Origin: Bifidobacterium pseudolongum subsp. globosum
Lineage (GTDB): Bacteria; Actinomycetota; Actinomycetes; Actinomycetales; Bifidobacteriaceae
Direction: 5' to 3'
Length of the DNA stretch: 64,000 bases
Assembly (NCBI RefSeq): GCF_000741295.1
Contig: NZ_JGZG01000002.1
Location: 113,629 to 177,628 of the forward strand
Below, in pieces: positions 9,598 through 18,943 of this stretch. Position numbers and translations under genes: made by a program. A model generated the notes under the pieces. It was not told the origin of the DNA. It searched no databases and worked only from the letters and a program-made list of their open reading frames with translations. Each line of letters opens with the position of its first letter. Within the stretch, counting starts at the first letter, position 1.

Positions 9598-11787
9598 TCA
9601 GCCCACGCGCTTGAGGCGCGGCGGCCGCACGGTGGACAGGAAGAGCGGCTGCACTTCGGTGACCGGATTGTAGGGCGCCAAGCCGAACCATTTGACCGGC
9701 GAGCCGGCCACATGCCGGATCGCGTATTTGATGCGCAGCGCCCACGCCCCCTTCGCCGAGACCTTGGATTCCGGCATGAGGGCCTTGTGGATGAGGACGT
9801 ACTTGATCGGGCCGATCTTCGGGTCGGCGTCGACCTTCGGGTAGCGGGTCGTCTGTTGGGGCAGGTCGCCGGTACGCAGCAGGTCATGCATGATCTGGTG
9901 CAGGTATGCGGGGATCGACTGCGAGACCTTGAACCCGAGGCGGATGCACACACGGAACAGGTAATCCGTGCCGTAATCCTCCACCGTGTATTCACGCGTG
10001 AACGGGTCGTCGGTCGTCTCGACCGACACGACCCACCAGGCGTGCGCGCGCTTGGGGTGGTTGGCGAAGATCGAGAAGAACACGTCGGTCTCCATGCGTT
10101 TCATGTCCTGATCCGAGGTCAGGTACACGATGTTGTCGGAATAATACGGGATCGTGGCGTCGTCGTGCAGCCGCTGCAGCACCGGCAGGCAGTCGTCGAG
10201 CTGCATGTGGCGCCGCTGCGCGCGTTCGAGCTTCGTGCCCTCGTTCCATGTGACCATCACGGTCAGGATCGCGAGCGTGAGCAGCGCGGTGAACCAGCCG
10301 CCGTGCATGAACTTCGCCATCGACGCCACGAAGAACAGGAGCATGATCGTGGGGAACACCACAGCGAACACCACGGCGGCCACATGCATGCGCTTGTGCC
10401 ACAGGTACACGGTCACGAGGATCGACGTCATGACCATCGTCACAGTGAGCGCCAGGCCATAGGCGGCCGCGATGTGCTCCGAATTGCGGAAGATCAGCAG
10501 CACCGCCACCGTGGCCACGCACACCACGACATTGATGGTGGGAATGTACAGCTGGCCGCGTGTGCGCGCCGGGTAACGCACCTGCAGATGCGGCATCCAG
10601 TTGAGGCGCGTGGCCTCGGAGACGATCGTGAACGCGCCGGAGATCAGCGCCTGCGAGGCGATCACACCGGCTATGACCGAGAGCACGACCGCCACATAGC
10701 GCAATTCCGGGAACAGCATGGCGAAGAAGGGGTTCGGCGATCCGCCTTCCTGCACATACGCCGGGTCTTCGAGCGTGCGGATGATCCACGCGCCCTGCCC
10801 GAAGTACGAGAGCACGAGCGCAAGGTTGATGAACGGCCATGTGGCGTAGATGTTGCCGCGGCCCACATGGCCCATGTCGGAATACAGCGCCTCGGCGCCG
10901 GTGATCGACAGGAACACGGTGCCCATCAGCGCAAGGCCGGCATGGTTGTCACCGCTGAGCAGGAACTCCACGCCATAGACGGGGTTGAGTGCGCGCAGCA
11001 CCTCGAGGTTGTGCGCCATGCTCATGGCGCCGGTGACCGCGATGAACAGGAACCAGATGAGCACGGCGGTGCCGAACACCTTGCCGATGCGCTCGGTGCC
11101 GCGCGACTGCACCGCGAACACGCCCACGATGATGACCAACGTGATGATGAGCATGAGGTTCGGGTTGGAGGCGAACACGCCCTGCAACGCCGGCAGGGTC
11201 TGCAGGCCTTCGACCGCCGAGCTGATCGACATGGCCGGCGTCAGTACGGAATCGGCCAGGAACGCGGCGCCGCCGATCATGGCGGGCACGATGAGCCAGC
11301 CGCCGTATCGGCGCAGCAGCGTGTACAGCGCGAAGATGCCGCCTTCGCCCTTGTTGTCCACGCGCATGCAGATGACCACGTACTCGATTGTCGTGATCAG
11401 CGTCATCGTCCAGAACACGAGCGAGAGCATGCCGATCACGGCAGTCTCGTCCGCATGGGTCACGCCGCCTTGGCCGGCGAGGAAGGTCTGCATCGTGTAG
11501 AGCGGCGACGTGCCGATGTCCCCATACACCACGCCGAGCGCCACGATCGACATGGCGAGCGTGACCTTGTCCGGCCCCGATTGCAGCTTGCGCCACCACC
11601 GGCCCATCGGCCCGCCCGCGCATGGCTGGTTGAGCCGCTGTGCCGCCTGCTGTTTGACGGCGCGTTCCTTGAGCAGCTCTTCGCGCTCCTGCTTGGTGAG
11701 TACCTCATGCGAGACCTTGGGGGCGCGGGTGTATTGCCCGGTCTGCGTGAGCAACGGGTCTTGTTCGTCATCAGGCCGTTGAGCCAT
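9598..11787 (-). CDS. kup: Kup-family potassium uptake transporter
   Basis: A 729-residue integral membrane protein for K+/H+ symport. After a polar N-terminus of about 70 residues come about twelve hydrophobic segments. The first carries the family signature GVVYGDIGTSPLYTMQTF, and the D/GTSPLY region is essential for K+ binding in homologues. The C-terminal cytoplasmic domain of about 200 residues is typical in length. I place the start at ATG 11787, 6 bases after AAAGGAC; a GTG at 11790 is too close to the ribosome site. It is transcribed alone, with its own terminator downstream. The long open frame on the opposite strand is a GC-codon shadow. Confidence 0.92.
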   Translation of the reverse strand: MAQRPDDEQDPLLTQTGQYTRAPKVSHEVLTKQEREELLKERAVKQQAAQRLNQPCAGGPMGRWWRKLQSGPDKVTLAMSIVALGVVYGDIGTSPLYTMQTFLAGQGGVTHADETAVIGMLSLVFWTMTLITTIEYVVICMRVDNKGEGGIFALYTLLRRYGGWLIVPAMIGGAAFLADSVLTPAMSISSAVEGLQTLPALQGVFASNPNLMLIITLVIIVGVFAVQSRGTERIGKVFGTAVLIWFLFIAVTGAMSMAHNLEVLRALNPVYGVEFLLSGDNHAGLALMGTVFLSITGAEALYSDMGHVGRGNIYATWPFINLALVLSYFGQGAWIIRTLEDPAYVQEGGSPNPFFAMLFPELRYVAVVLSVIAGVIASQALISGAFTIVSEATRLNWMPHLQVRYPARTRGQLYIPTINVVVCVATVAVLLIFRNSEHIAAAYGLALTVTMVMTSILVTVYLWHKRMHVAAVVFAVVFPTIMLLFFVASMAKFMHGGWFTALLTLAILTVMVTWNEGTKLERAQRRHMQLDDCLPVLQRLHDDATIPYYSDNIVYLTSDQDMKRMETDVFFSIFANHPKRAHAWWVVSVETTDDPFTREYTVEDYGTDYLFRVCIRLGFKVSQSIPAYLHQIMHDLLRTGDLPQQTTRYPKVDADPKIGPIKYVLIHKALMPESKVSAKGAWALRIKYAIRHVAGSPVKWFGLAPYNPVTEVQPLFLSTVRPPRLKRVG

Positions 11788-11805
11788 CACGATGTCCTTT
11801 CAACA

Positions 11806-11821
11806 GTGGGGCTAGCCCCAC
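11806..11821. promoter_or_regulatory. 16-bp perfect palindrome in the kup leader
   Basis: The sequence GTGGGGCTAGCCCCAC is its own reverse complement and lies 18 bases upstream of the kup ATG, just before the ribosome site. It could be an operator or a small leader hairpin. No family of regulator is indicated. The rest of 11822-12000 holds nothing I can assign. Confidence 0.35.
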
Positions 11822-12000
11822 CCTCAAAATACGGCATTAGGGTACGGTAATACCTCGTATGGCCAGACATGGCCGCACTTTTCGTACAGCGCACTCGCCG
11901 CGCGATGGTCGAGGCCTTGCCCTTCACGCCCGTTCAATGCGCGAAATCGTGATGGCGCGCGCAATGCGCACCAACGGGTTCCCCAGTCAACAGGCCGTGT

Positions 12001-12957
12001 TCAGACCCCATACACCTCGCGCGTCGTCGCGCGGGTCGCGCACGCCACCTCGTCGATCGGCAATGCCAGATATTGGGCAAGCGCATCCAAAGTGTATGGA
12101 ATCATATATGGCGCGTTCGTGCGTCCGCGGTACGGCATCGGGGTCAGGTACGGCGCGTCGGTCTCCACCATCACATGGTCGAGCCCCACGATGCGCGCCG
12201 ATTCGCGGATGCCGTCATTGCCCTTGTAGCTCGACGTGCCGGAAAGCGAGAGGTACCAGCCGTGTTCGCGCGCGATCCGCCCCATCTCGGCGTCGCCCGA
12301 ATAGCTGTGGAACACGGTGCGCCGCGGCGCGCCGTCGGCGAGCAGTGTCTCGATCACTTCGCGGTGCGCGTCGCGGTCGTGGATCTGCAATGGCAGGTCG
12401 AGTTCCTTCGCGAGCGCGATATGCGCGCGGAACGCCTCGCGCTGCAGTTCCTTGGCCCCTTCGCCGGTGCGGAACAGGTCCATGCCTGTCTCGCCGATCG
12501 CCACGACCTGCCGCGGGTAGGCGCGCGCGATGCGCTCCACTTCGGCGATCGCGTCGTCGAAACTCACCTCGTGCCACGGCTTGTAGCGCAGCGGCAGGCC
12601 GTCGGGGCCGGGCACGCCGCGGTGGCCGTGCAACACGGATTCGTTGGGGTGGATCGCGATCGCCGCGTGCACCACGCCCGGGTGCTCGCGCGCCATGTCC
12701 ACCGCGGTCATGAGGTCCGGCAGTTCGCAACCGCAGTCGATCACGCCTTCGACGCCCACTTCCTGTGCCTGCCCCAGCAGTTCATCGACGCTGTAGACAG
12801 GCACTTCGGGCTGCCCTTTGGCTTGCGCCTCGTGGCTCATCGCGCGCGAGAACGGCACGACGGAGGCCACATGCGTATGGTTGTCGACGACGTGTGCGTC
12901 GGCCGGCAGGGCCTGAGGCGCGGGCGCCCAATTGCGGTCGCGGTGTTTTTTGCTCAT
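12001..12957 (-). CDS. tatD: TatD-family metal-dependent hydrolase
   Basis: A 318-residue TIM-barrel amidohydrolase-superfamily protein. Metal ligands are visible: the first strand pair DNHTHVAS (His-x-His), Glu in AIGETGMDLFR, His in LPLQIHDRDAH, His in TVFHSYSGD and Asp in MVETDAPYLTP. TatD proteins are 3'-5' DNA exonucleases (some act as D-aminoacyl-tRNA deacylases or RNases) in the cytoplasm. In actinobacteria the gene usually sits close to metG; here metG lies 3 kb downstream in the window, on the same strand, with a rearranged GH36/ABC segment between. The tail EVYGV is close to the usual family length. Confidence 0.9.
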   Translation of the reverse strand: MSKKHRDRNWAPAPQALPADAHVVDNHTHVASVVPFSRAMSHEAQAKGQPEVPVYSVDELLGQAQEVGVEGVIDCGCELPDLMTAVDMAREHPGVVHAAIAIHPNESVLHGHRGVPGPDGLPLRYKPWHEVSFDDAIAEVERIARAYPRQVVAIGETGMDLFRTGEGAKELQREAFRAHIALAKELDLPLQIHDRDAHREVIETLLADGAPRRTVFHSYSGDAEMGRIAREHGWYLSLSGTSSYKGNDGIRESARIVGLDHVMVETDAPYLTPMPYRGRTNAPYMIPYTLDALAQYLALPIDEVACATRATTREVYGV

Positions 12958-12978
12958 GGATGCAAGTCTACGCGCGCA

Positions 12979-13512
12979 TCACCGCACGTCGTAGCTCACC
13001 GCGAAGATGCGCGCGGACGGCCGTTCGCTGTCCGACACGGTGAGGCGCACGGTATCGGGGTCGACATGCTCGACCGTCCACGGGCGCGCGCCGGGCGCAT
13101 GGCCCGGCTGACCGGGGTCGGGGAACACCTGCCGCACATGTGCGCCATGCCCGAGCTGCAGGTACATCGAGTCGACGCCGCCGCGGCGCCAGACGGCCAG
13201 ATACTCCACATGCTCGTTGCCGTCCATGAGCGCGGCCACATCCGGGTAGACCGCTTCGGCGATCGCGTGGTTGTGCCGCAGGCCGTAGGCGAGCCACGGG
13301 CCGTTGAAATCCGGCAGGTCGTCGGGCCACCATGGCATGAGGTGCCCTTGCTCGTCGAGCACGCGCCGGTGCAGCGCCACGGCGTCGCGCACGAGCGTGA
13401 GCCGGCGCTCGCCCATGCGGTTGATGAACCCGGAGAGGTAGAGGCGGCCCAGAATGCCGGCGGTCAACGTGAACACGGCGGTCTCGTCATCCATCTCCTC
13501 TTGCGCGTACCC
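12979..13512 (-). pseudogene. C-terminal fragment of a GH36-type alpha-galactosidase
   Basis: About 175 codons match the C-terminal part of a family 36 alpha-galactosidase. They include TLTAGILGRLYLSGFINRM, the MPWWPDDLPDF segment and LAVWRRGG followed by the beta-sandwich end, finishing in SYDVR. The catalytic (beta/alpha)8 barrel that should precede it is absent. Beyond about 13510 the sequence turns into the 3' part of an ABC transporter gene on the other strand. So the 5' two thirds of the gene have been lost, or the assembly joins unrelated pieces. The frame stays open by chance across the junction to 13698. The fragment could not be an active glycosidase. Confidence 0.75.
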
Positions 13513-13834
13513 GTCGATCCTGATCATGGACGACACGACGAGCGCGGTGGACATGGAGACCGAGGCGAAGATCCAGCAGCATCTGGCCGATCTGGAAGGC
13601 ACGAAGACCATTGTGACGATCGCGCACCGCATCTCGTGGGTCAAGGACTGCGACCTGATCCTCATGCTCGAGCACGGGCGCATCGTGGAGCGCGGCACGC
13701 ACGAGGAACTGGTCGCCGCGCACGGCCGCTACTGGCAGATCTACCGCAAACAGCTCGGCCTGCAATCGGGTCAGTCGCAGGGCTACACACAGGCCAGCGA
13801 GACGGCCGGCGGCGCAACGGACAAGACGAACTAA
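13505..13834 (+). pseudogene. 3' fragment of an ABC exporter ATP-binding/permease gene
   Basis: The frame enters abruptly at the Walker B motif (PSILIMDDTTSAVD) and continues through the H-loop (IAHRIS) and D-loop region to a normal C-terminus ending in TDKTN. The transmembrane domain, Walker A and the signature motif are missing. Twelve bases after its stop lies a complete ABC half-transporter (13847-15643), so the pair was probably a heterodimeric exporter of the type AB. With the first partner truncated, that exporter is presumably non-functional unless the second works as a homodimer. Confidence 0.8.
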
Positions 13835-13846
13835 GGGAGGTGCACC

Positions 13847-15643
13847 ATGGCACAACGCAATACCTACCGCGAAGATGAGGAACTCGAAGAGCAGATCAAC
13901 CTGCGTGACCTGCGCCGTGTGGCCGTGTATCTCAAGCCGTACCGCAAGCGCATCGCCGCGATCGTGGCGGTCGTGGTCTCGATGAGCTGCATCGCCGTGA
14001 GTGTGCCGTACCTGACGAAGATCGTGATCGACGATGTGCTGCCGCACAAGGACTACGCGCTGCTCGGCTGGATCGCGCTCATCATGCTCGTGCTGATCAT
14101 GCTGTACGAAGTGGCGTTGCGCTACCGCACGTACGAGATCACGCGCGTGGGCCAGCTCGTGCTCAAGGACATGCGGCGCGACCTGTTCACGCACATCCAG
14201 ACACTGCCGTTCAGCTATTTCGATTCGCGCCCGCACGGCAAGATCCTGATCCGCGTCGTCAACTACGTGAACACACTGTCCGACACGCTCAGCTCGGGGC
14301 TGATCAACGTGATCTCCGACGTGTTCACATTCGTGATCACGCTCATCATCATGTTCGCGATCGACTGGCGGCTCGCCCTGTGGAGCCTCGTGCTGTTCCC
14401 GCTGCTCATCGTGGTGGTGCGCGTGCTGCAGCATTTCCAGCGCAAGGCGTACCAGCGGCTGAGCAACAAGCAGAGCAACCTCAACGCCTACATCCACGAG
14501 TCGATCGCCGGCGTGAAGACGACGCAGACCTTCGCGCGCGAGCGCGAGCAGTTCGCCACGTTCCAAGAACAGCAGGGGCAGGTGCGCAGCGCGTGGATGC
14601 GCGCGGTGCACCTGCAGTTCCTGCTGTGGCCGAGCATGGAGATCATCTCGGTGAGCACGATGGCACTGCTGTATTACGTGGGCATCATGAACATCTGCGG
14701 CGTGGCCGCCACAACGGGCACGCTGATTGCGTTCATCGGCTACGCGAACAATTTCTGGAACCCGGTCATGAACATCGGCAATTTCTACAACCAGCTCATC
14801 ACGTGTTCGGCGTATCTGGAGCGCATCTTCGAGACGCTCGACGTGCGGCCCGAGATCACCGACGCGCCTGATGCGGTGGAACTGCCGCCGGTGCGCGGGC
14901 AGGTCGATTTCAACGATGTCGTGTTCCGGTATGAGCCCGACGGACGCGCCATCCTCAACCTCGTGGACCTGCATGTGCGCCCGGGGCAGACGGTCGCGCT
15001 CGTGGGGCCGACCGGCGCCGGCAAGACGACGATCATCAACTTGCTGTCGCGTTTCTACGACGTGGCGGAAGGGTCGGTCACGATCGACGGGCACGATGTG
15101 CGCAGTGTGACGCTCGAGTCGCTGCGCCGGCAGATGGGCGTGATGCTGCAGGACACGTTCATCTTCTCCGGCACGATCCGCGACAACATCCGCTACGGCA
15201 AGCTCAACGCGACCGACGAGCAGATCGAGCGCGCGGCGAAGGCCGTGCACGCGCACGAGTTCATCATGCAGCTGCCCAACGGCTACGACACCGTGGTCGA
15301 GGAGCGTGGCTCGACGCTGTCGATGGGCCAGCGCCAGCTCATCGCGTTCGCGCGCGTGCTGTTCGCCGACCCGCGCATCCTGATCCTCGACGAGGCGACG
15401 AGCAACATCGACACACAGACCGAGGAGGCGCTGCAGGCGGGGCTCGCGCACCTGCTCGTGGGGCGCACGAGCTTCATCATCGCGCACCGGCTGAGCACGA
15501 TCGAGGACGCCGACATGATCTGCTACGTGGACCACGGGCAGATTGTGGAGCAGGGCACGCACAGCGAGCTGATGGCCAAGCGCGGCGCTTACTGGCGCCT
15601 CGTCGAGGCGCAATACGCGATGATCGCCGACGCGCTCTGCTGA
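13847..15643 (+). CDS. ABC exporter half-transporter (MsbA/MdlB type)
   Basis: A 598-residue protein with an N-terminal membrane domain of six helices (about residues 30-330) and a C-terminal nucleotide-binding domain. Walker A is GPTGAGKTT, the Q-loop is VMLQDTF, the signature is a variant LSMGQRQ (Met for Gly at the second position after S), Walker B is ILILDEATS and the H-loop is IIAHRLS. A strong ribosome site, AAGGAGGTG, precedes ATG 13847. Exporters of this class move lipids, peptides or drugs out of the cell. Its likely partner, immediately upstream, survives only as a 3' fragment, so the original promoter is lost and present expression is doubtful. Confidence 0.88.
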   Translation: MAQRNTYREDEELEEQINLRDLRRVAVYLKPYRKRIAAIVAVVVSMSCIAVSVPYLTKIVIDDVLPHKDYALLGWIALIMLVLIMLYEVALRYRTYEITRVGQLVLKDMRRDLFTHIQTLPFSYFDSRPHGKILIRVVNYVNTLSDTLSSGLINVISDVFTFVITLIIMFAIDWRLALWSLVLFPLLIVVVRVLQHFQRKAYQRLSNKQSNLNAYIHESIAGVKTTQTFAREREQFATFQEQQGQVRSAWMRAVHLQFLLWPSMEIISVSTMALLYYVGIMNICGVAATTGTLIAFIGYANNFWNPVMNIGNFYNQLITCSAYLERIFETLDVRPEITDAPDAVELPPVRGQVDFNDVVFRYEPDGRAILNLVDLHVRPGQTVALVGPTGAGKTTIINLLSRFYDVAEGSVTIDGHDVRSVTLESLRRQMGVMLQDTFIFSGTIRDNIRYGKLNATDEQIERAAKAVHAHEFIMQLPNGYDTVVEERGSTLSMGQRQLIAFARVLFADPRILILDEATSNIDTQTEEALQAGLAHLLVGRTSFIIAHRLSTIEDADMICYVDHGQIVEQGTHSELMAKRGAYWRLVEAQYAMIADALC

Positions 15644-15674
15644 GTGCCGGCGGCAGCGTGCAGGAAAAGAGAAA

Positions 15675-15698
15675 GCCGGCGGAGAGAAGGCCGCCGGC
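15675..15698 (+). terminator. GC-rich hairpin after the ABC exporter gene
   Basis: An 8-bp perfect stem (GCCGGCGG with CCGCCGGC) and an 8-base loop, 31 bases past the exporter stop codon. There is no T run after it, so it may be a weak terminator. The remaining bases to 15873 hold nothing I can assign. Confidence 0.5.
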
Positions 15699-15873
15699 TC
15701 AGAGAGAAGAGAGAAGAAGGGTTCAGTTATGGGGTTCTAGAGAAGGAACCTCGTCAACGACGTCACAGGCATCGCTGATAGGTATCAATATACGCCATCG
15801 GCCTGTACCACGTTCGACTTTTTTGCTCACAGCTAGCTTGGGTGTGAGCGCGCACACATCTAAGCTGGACGTT

Positions 15874-15909
15874 CGCTGGCGGCGGGTGTGCGCACACCCG
15901 CCGCCAGCG
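15874..15909. terminator. 36-bp perfect palindrome at the metG 3' end
   Basis: Bases 15874-15891 are the exact reverse complement of 15892-15909, a fully GC-rich palindrome only 4 bases beyond the metG stop on the minus strand. It lies between two convergent genes. It can fold as a 17-bp hairpin in RNA from either strand and as a cruciform in DNA. No T run follows on the minus strand. Confidence 0.65.
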
Positions 15910-15913
15910 CGCA

Positions 15914-17782
15914 TCACTCGTTGGCGGCGAGCTTCGCCTTCTCCGCTTCCAGACGCTCGGATTCCGCCTGTTTGCGGGCGTTGAGCGCCTCCTCGAAGCG
16001 CGCGAGTTCCTCGTCGACCGCCTCGGCAGGGATCTTGGCGAAGATCGGCGTCGGCTTGGCCACCGGGGCACCGACCTCGATCGGCTCGCTCTTCCATGGG
16101 CGCACCGTTTCACCGAGCACATAGTCGCCGGTGATCACCGGGTAGTGGAACGCCGGGTTGTCGAGGTCCTCCACCTCTTCGATGCGCGGCAGCGGCGAGA
16201 ACACGCCCGTGCCGCCAAGCGCCTCGAACACCTTCTGCGCCGAATGCGGCAGGAACGGCGCGAGCAGGTGGTTCGCGTCCATCACGGCCTGGGCCGCCAC
16301 ATGCAGCACGGTGCCGAGGCGTTCCGGGTCGTCCTTGATCTTCCACGGTTCGGTGGCCGAGATGTACTTGTTGATGTCGCCCACCACGCGCATCGCCTCG
16401 TTCAGCGCGTTCTTCTGGCGGTGGTGTTCGATCAGGTCGCCCACCGTGGCGAAGGCGCCGGCCGATTCGGCGAGCAGCGCGCGGTCGTCGTCGGTCAGCT
16501 TCGATTCCACCACCGGCGGCACCTCGCCGAAGTTCTTGGCGATGAGGTTGGCCACGCGGTTGACGAGGTTGCCCCACGACGCGGCGAGTTCCTCGTTGTT
16601 GTGGCGCACGAACTCGGACCACGTGAAGTCGGAGTCGGAGGTCTCCGGGCCGGCCATCGAGATGTAGTAGCGCACGGCGTCCACCGGGTAGCGTTCGAGG
16701 ATGTCCTTGACATAGATGACGATGCCGCGCGACGAGCTGAACTTCTTGCCTTCCATCGTCATGAACTCGGACGCCACGACCTGCTCGGGCAGGTTGAGCG
16801 GGCCGAGCTGACCGGTTTCGCCGCCGCGCGAGCCCTGGCCGTTGTAGGCGAGCATCTCGGAGGGCCAGATCTGCGAATGGAACGTGATGTTGTCTTTGCC
16901 CATGAAGTAATAGCCCGGCGCCTCTGGGCTGTTCCACCACTTGCGCCACGCCTCGGGGTCACCCGAACGGCGCGCCCACTCGATCGAGGCGGAAAGGTAG
17001 CCGATCACCGCGTCGAACCACACGTACAGGCGCTTGTTCGGGTTGTCGATCCAGCCGGGCACGGGGATCGGGATGCCCCAGTCGATGTCGCGCGTGATCG
17101 CGCGCGGCTTGACTTCGCGGAACAGGCCGATCGAGAAGTTCAGCACGTTCGTGCGCCAGCCCTGGCGCGTCTTGAGCCACGCCAGATTCGCGTCGGCGAG
17201 CGCCGGCAGGTCGAGGAAGTAGTGTTCGCTCTCCTGGAAGATCGGTGTTTCGCCGTTGATCTTGGAGACCGGGTTGATCAGTTCGTCGGGGTCGAGCTCG
17301 TTGCCGCAGTTGTCGCACTGGTCGCCGCGCGCGCCCGGCGCATGGCAGATCGGGCATTCGCCCTCGATGTAGCGGTCGGGCAGCGTGCGCCCGGTGGACG
17401 GCGAGATCGCGACTTTCTGCACGCCCTTGTAGATGTAGCCGTTGGCAAGGCACTGGCGGAACAGCTCCTGTACCACCAGTTCGTGGTTCTTGGTGGTGGT
17501 GCGCGTGAAGAGGTCGTAGCTCAGGCCGAGCTTGCACAGGTCGCTGGCGATGACGCGGTTGTAGCGGTCGGCGAGTTCCTGCGGGGTCACGCCTTCCTTG
17601 TCCGCTTCCACGAGGATCGGGGTGCCGTGCTCATCGGTGCCGGAGACCATGAGCACATCATTGCCCTTCATGCGCTGGTAGCGCGCATAGACGTCGGAGG
17701 GCACGCCGAACCCGGCGACGTGGCCGATATGACGGGGGCCGTTGGCATACGGCCAAGCAACATTCACCATAATATGAGTCAT
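15914..17782 (-). CDS. metG: Methionyl-tRNA synthetase
   Basis: A 622-residue class I aminoacyl-tRNA synthetase that charges tRNA-Met in the cytoplasm. The ATP-binding HIGH motif lies in [13 protein letters not shown] near residue 20. The connective peptide carries a zinc knuckle [18 protein letters not shown], and the KMSKS-type loop reads [11 protein letters not shown] place the start at ATG 17782 ([12 protein letters not shown]), which is where the family begins; the frame stays open to 17929 by chance. The C-terminal dimer/tRNA-binding domain found in some MetG proteins is missing; the protein ends in an acidic/basic helical tail (about 40 residues, [16 protein letters not shown]). It is an essential gene and looks intact. 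Confidence 0.95.
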   Translation of the reverse strand: MTHIMVNVAWPYANGPRHIGHVAGFGVPSDVYARYQRMKGNDVLMVSGTDEHGTPILVEADKEGVTPQELADRYNRVIASDLCKLGLSYDLFTRTTTKNHELVVQELFRQCLANGYIYKGVQKVAISPSTGRTLPDRYIEGECPICHAPGARGDQCDNCGNELDPDELINPVSKINGETPIFQESEHYFLDLPALADANLAWLKTRQGWRTNVLNFSIGLFREVKPRAITRDIDWGIPIPVPGWIDNPNKRLYVWFDAVIGYLSASIEWARRSGDPEAWRKWWNSPEAPGYYFMGKDNITFHSQIWPSEMLAYNGQGSRGGETGQLGPLNLPEQVVASEFMTMEGKKFSSSRGIVIYVKDILERYPVDAVRYYISMAGPETSDSDFTWSEFVRHNNEELAASWGNLVNRVANLIAKNFGEVPPVVESKLTDDDRALLAESAGAFATVGDLIEHHRQKNALNEAMRVVGDINKYISATEPWKIKDDPERLGTVLHVAAQAVMDANHLLAPFLPHSAQKVFEALGGTGVFSPLPRIEEVEDLDNPAFHYPVITGDYVLGETVRPWKSEPIEVGAPVAKPTPIFAKIPAEAVDEELARFEEALNARKQAESERLEAEKAKLAANE

Positions 17783-17949
17783 GCGCCGATTATCCGGCCG
17801 AGCTAGGACACTGCGGGGCCGCCCGGCCCCCGTCGAATCCACCGCCGTGTCCACATGCGCACGGGCGCGCGGCACGGGTTGTCCACATATCCACAATGCA
17901 CCCGCCCCGGGTTGCGCCACACCGTGCATGCGGCTTACGCTGTGCGCCC

Positions 17950-18603
17950 ATGACGACCGACATGTACCAGCCCATGCTGCCGTTGTGGGACGAGCCGCCC
18001 ACCGAGCGCAGCGACCCGCCGCCAGCGCCGCTTTCGCTGCCCGGACCGCCGCCGATCATCACAGCCGAGCACGTGACCGGCCCGCTCGGCATGCACATGC
18101 TCATCGATCTGGGCATCCTTATCCCACTTGACGACGCGCACGCCTACCGCCGCGACGACGGCGATTCGCTGTACGGGCGCGCGGCGATCACGGCAGCGGC
18201 GCTGCCGAAGCGCATCACCTCGATGACCGTGTGCGGGGCGACCGCGGCATGGGTGTGGCACGGCGGCGACTTCCCCACCACAGTGGACATCCTCTCGTCG
18301 AGCCACCACCGCACGCGCGTGTTCGGCCGGCCGATCCGCACGCGCGCACGGCGTGTGCCAGCCGACCAAATCACGTCAATCGGCACGCTCAGCCTCACCA
18401 CGCCCGAACGCACCGCGTGCGACCTCGCGCTGAGCCCGATCGAGGAGATCCGCGCGCACAGCTGGCAGCCGGTCATCGCCGAACTGATGAAACAATACGA
18501 CTTCGGGCCGCAGCCGTGCCTGAACATTCTCGATGGCTGCAGTTACCTGCACACCGCCAAGCAGGCGCGCGACGTGCTCACCGACTTCGCATGCATCGCC
18601 TGA
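17950..18603 (+). CDS. AbiEi-like winged-helix protein (putative type IV antitoxin/regulator)
   Basis: A protein of 217 residues from ATG 17950; an earlier ATG at 17896 would add 18 residues and reach into the metG leader. The central and C-terminal text ([26 protein letters not shown], and [15 protein letters not shown]) follows the pattern of AbiEi-family antitoxin and related actinobacterial regulators. The N-terminal Pro-rich stretch replaces a clear helix-turn-helix. No AbiEii nucleotidyltransferase toxin gene lies next to it, so a toxin-antitoxin role is not supported here; an orphan regulator is more likely. It diverges from metG and is followed after 17 bases by the small gene at 18621. 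Confidence 0.5.
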   Translation: MTTDMYQPMLPLWDEPPTERSDPPPAPLSLPGPPPIITAEHVTGPLGMHMLIDLGILIPLDDAHAYRRDDGDSLYGRAAITAAALPKRITSMTVCGATAAWVWHGGDFPTTVDILSSSHHRTRVFGRPIRTRARRVPADQITSIGTLSLTTPERTACDLALSPIEEIRAHSWQPVIAELMKQYDFGPQPCLNILDGCSYLHTAKQARDVLTDFACIA

Positions 18604-18620
18604 CCCAGAAAGGACCCGCC

Positions 18621-18941
18621 ATGCCTTCCACCCGCAGGGGAAACGCGAGCGCCCGCCGCCGGCTCGCCGCCACCACGTGCACGGGCCAACACGACGGGCC
18701 GGCGCGCCCGCTCGACCCACCGGCGCCGCCGATCGCGCTGAACGCCGTGGTGGCGAGCGATCCGGACACGCCGATCGATGTGCTGTGGCACATCGCACGC
18801 CACGCCCCGCATTTGCGCAAATGGGTCGTCGTCAACCGCGCCGCCGACGCGAACCTGCTCGAGTTCATCTCGCAGCAGGGCGGCCCCGGTGTGCGCGAGA
18901 CGCTCGAGCTGCTGCTCGACGCGCTCGAACGGCGCGCCTGA
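18621..18941 (+). CDS. Small LRV-repeat-like protein
   Basis: A 106-residue protein starting at ATG 18621 after AGAAAGGA. A basic, low-complexity N-terminus (about 50 residues) precedes text such as VVASDPDTPIDVLWHIAR and KWVVVNRAADANLLEFI. This resembles the alternating helices of variant leucine-rich repeats (LRV) found in a set of actinobacterial proteins of unknown function. It is probably co-transcribed with the AbiEi-like gene 17 bases upstream. Its stop codon is 2 bases from that of the convergent rsmI gene. Function unknown. Confidence 0.6.
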   Translation: MPSTRRGNASARRRLAATTCTGQHDGPARPLDPPAPPIALNAVVASDPDTPIDVLWHIARHAPHLRKWVVVNRAADANLLEFISQQGGPGVRETLELLLDALERRA

Positions 18942-18943
18942 AC

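Noticed and set aside
9712..11850. Long plus-strand open frame over kup
   Set aside because: Codon shadow of a GC-rich gene; Arg/His/Asp-rich product with no domain, while the minus frame encodes clear Kup motifs.
13454..13834. An ATG at 13454 as the start of a small 126-residue protein
   Set aside because: The first part is antisense to the GH36 fragment, and homology to ABC exporters begins only at the Walker B motif.
16145..17806. Long plus-strand frame opposite metG
   Set aside because: Antisense shadow of metG.
17950..18941. Type IV toxin-antitoxin module
   Set aside because: Only the AbiEi-like half is visible; the adjacent small gene has LRV-like repeats, not a nucleotidyltransferase.
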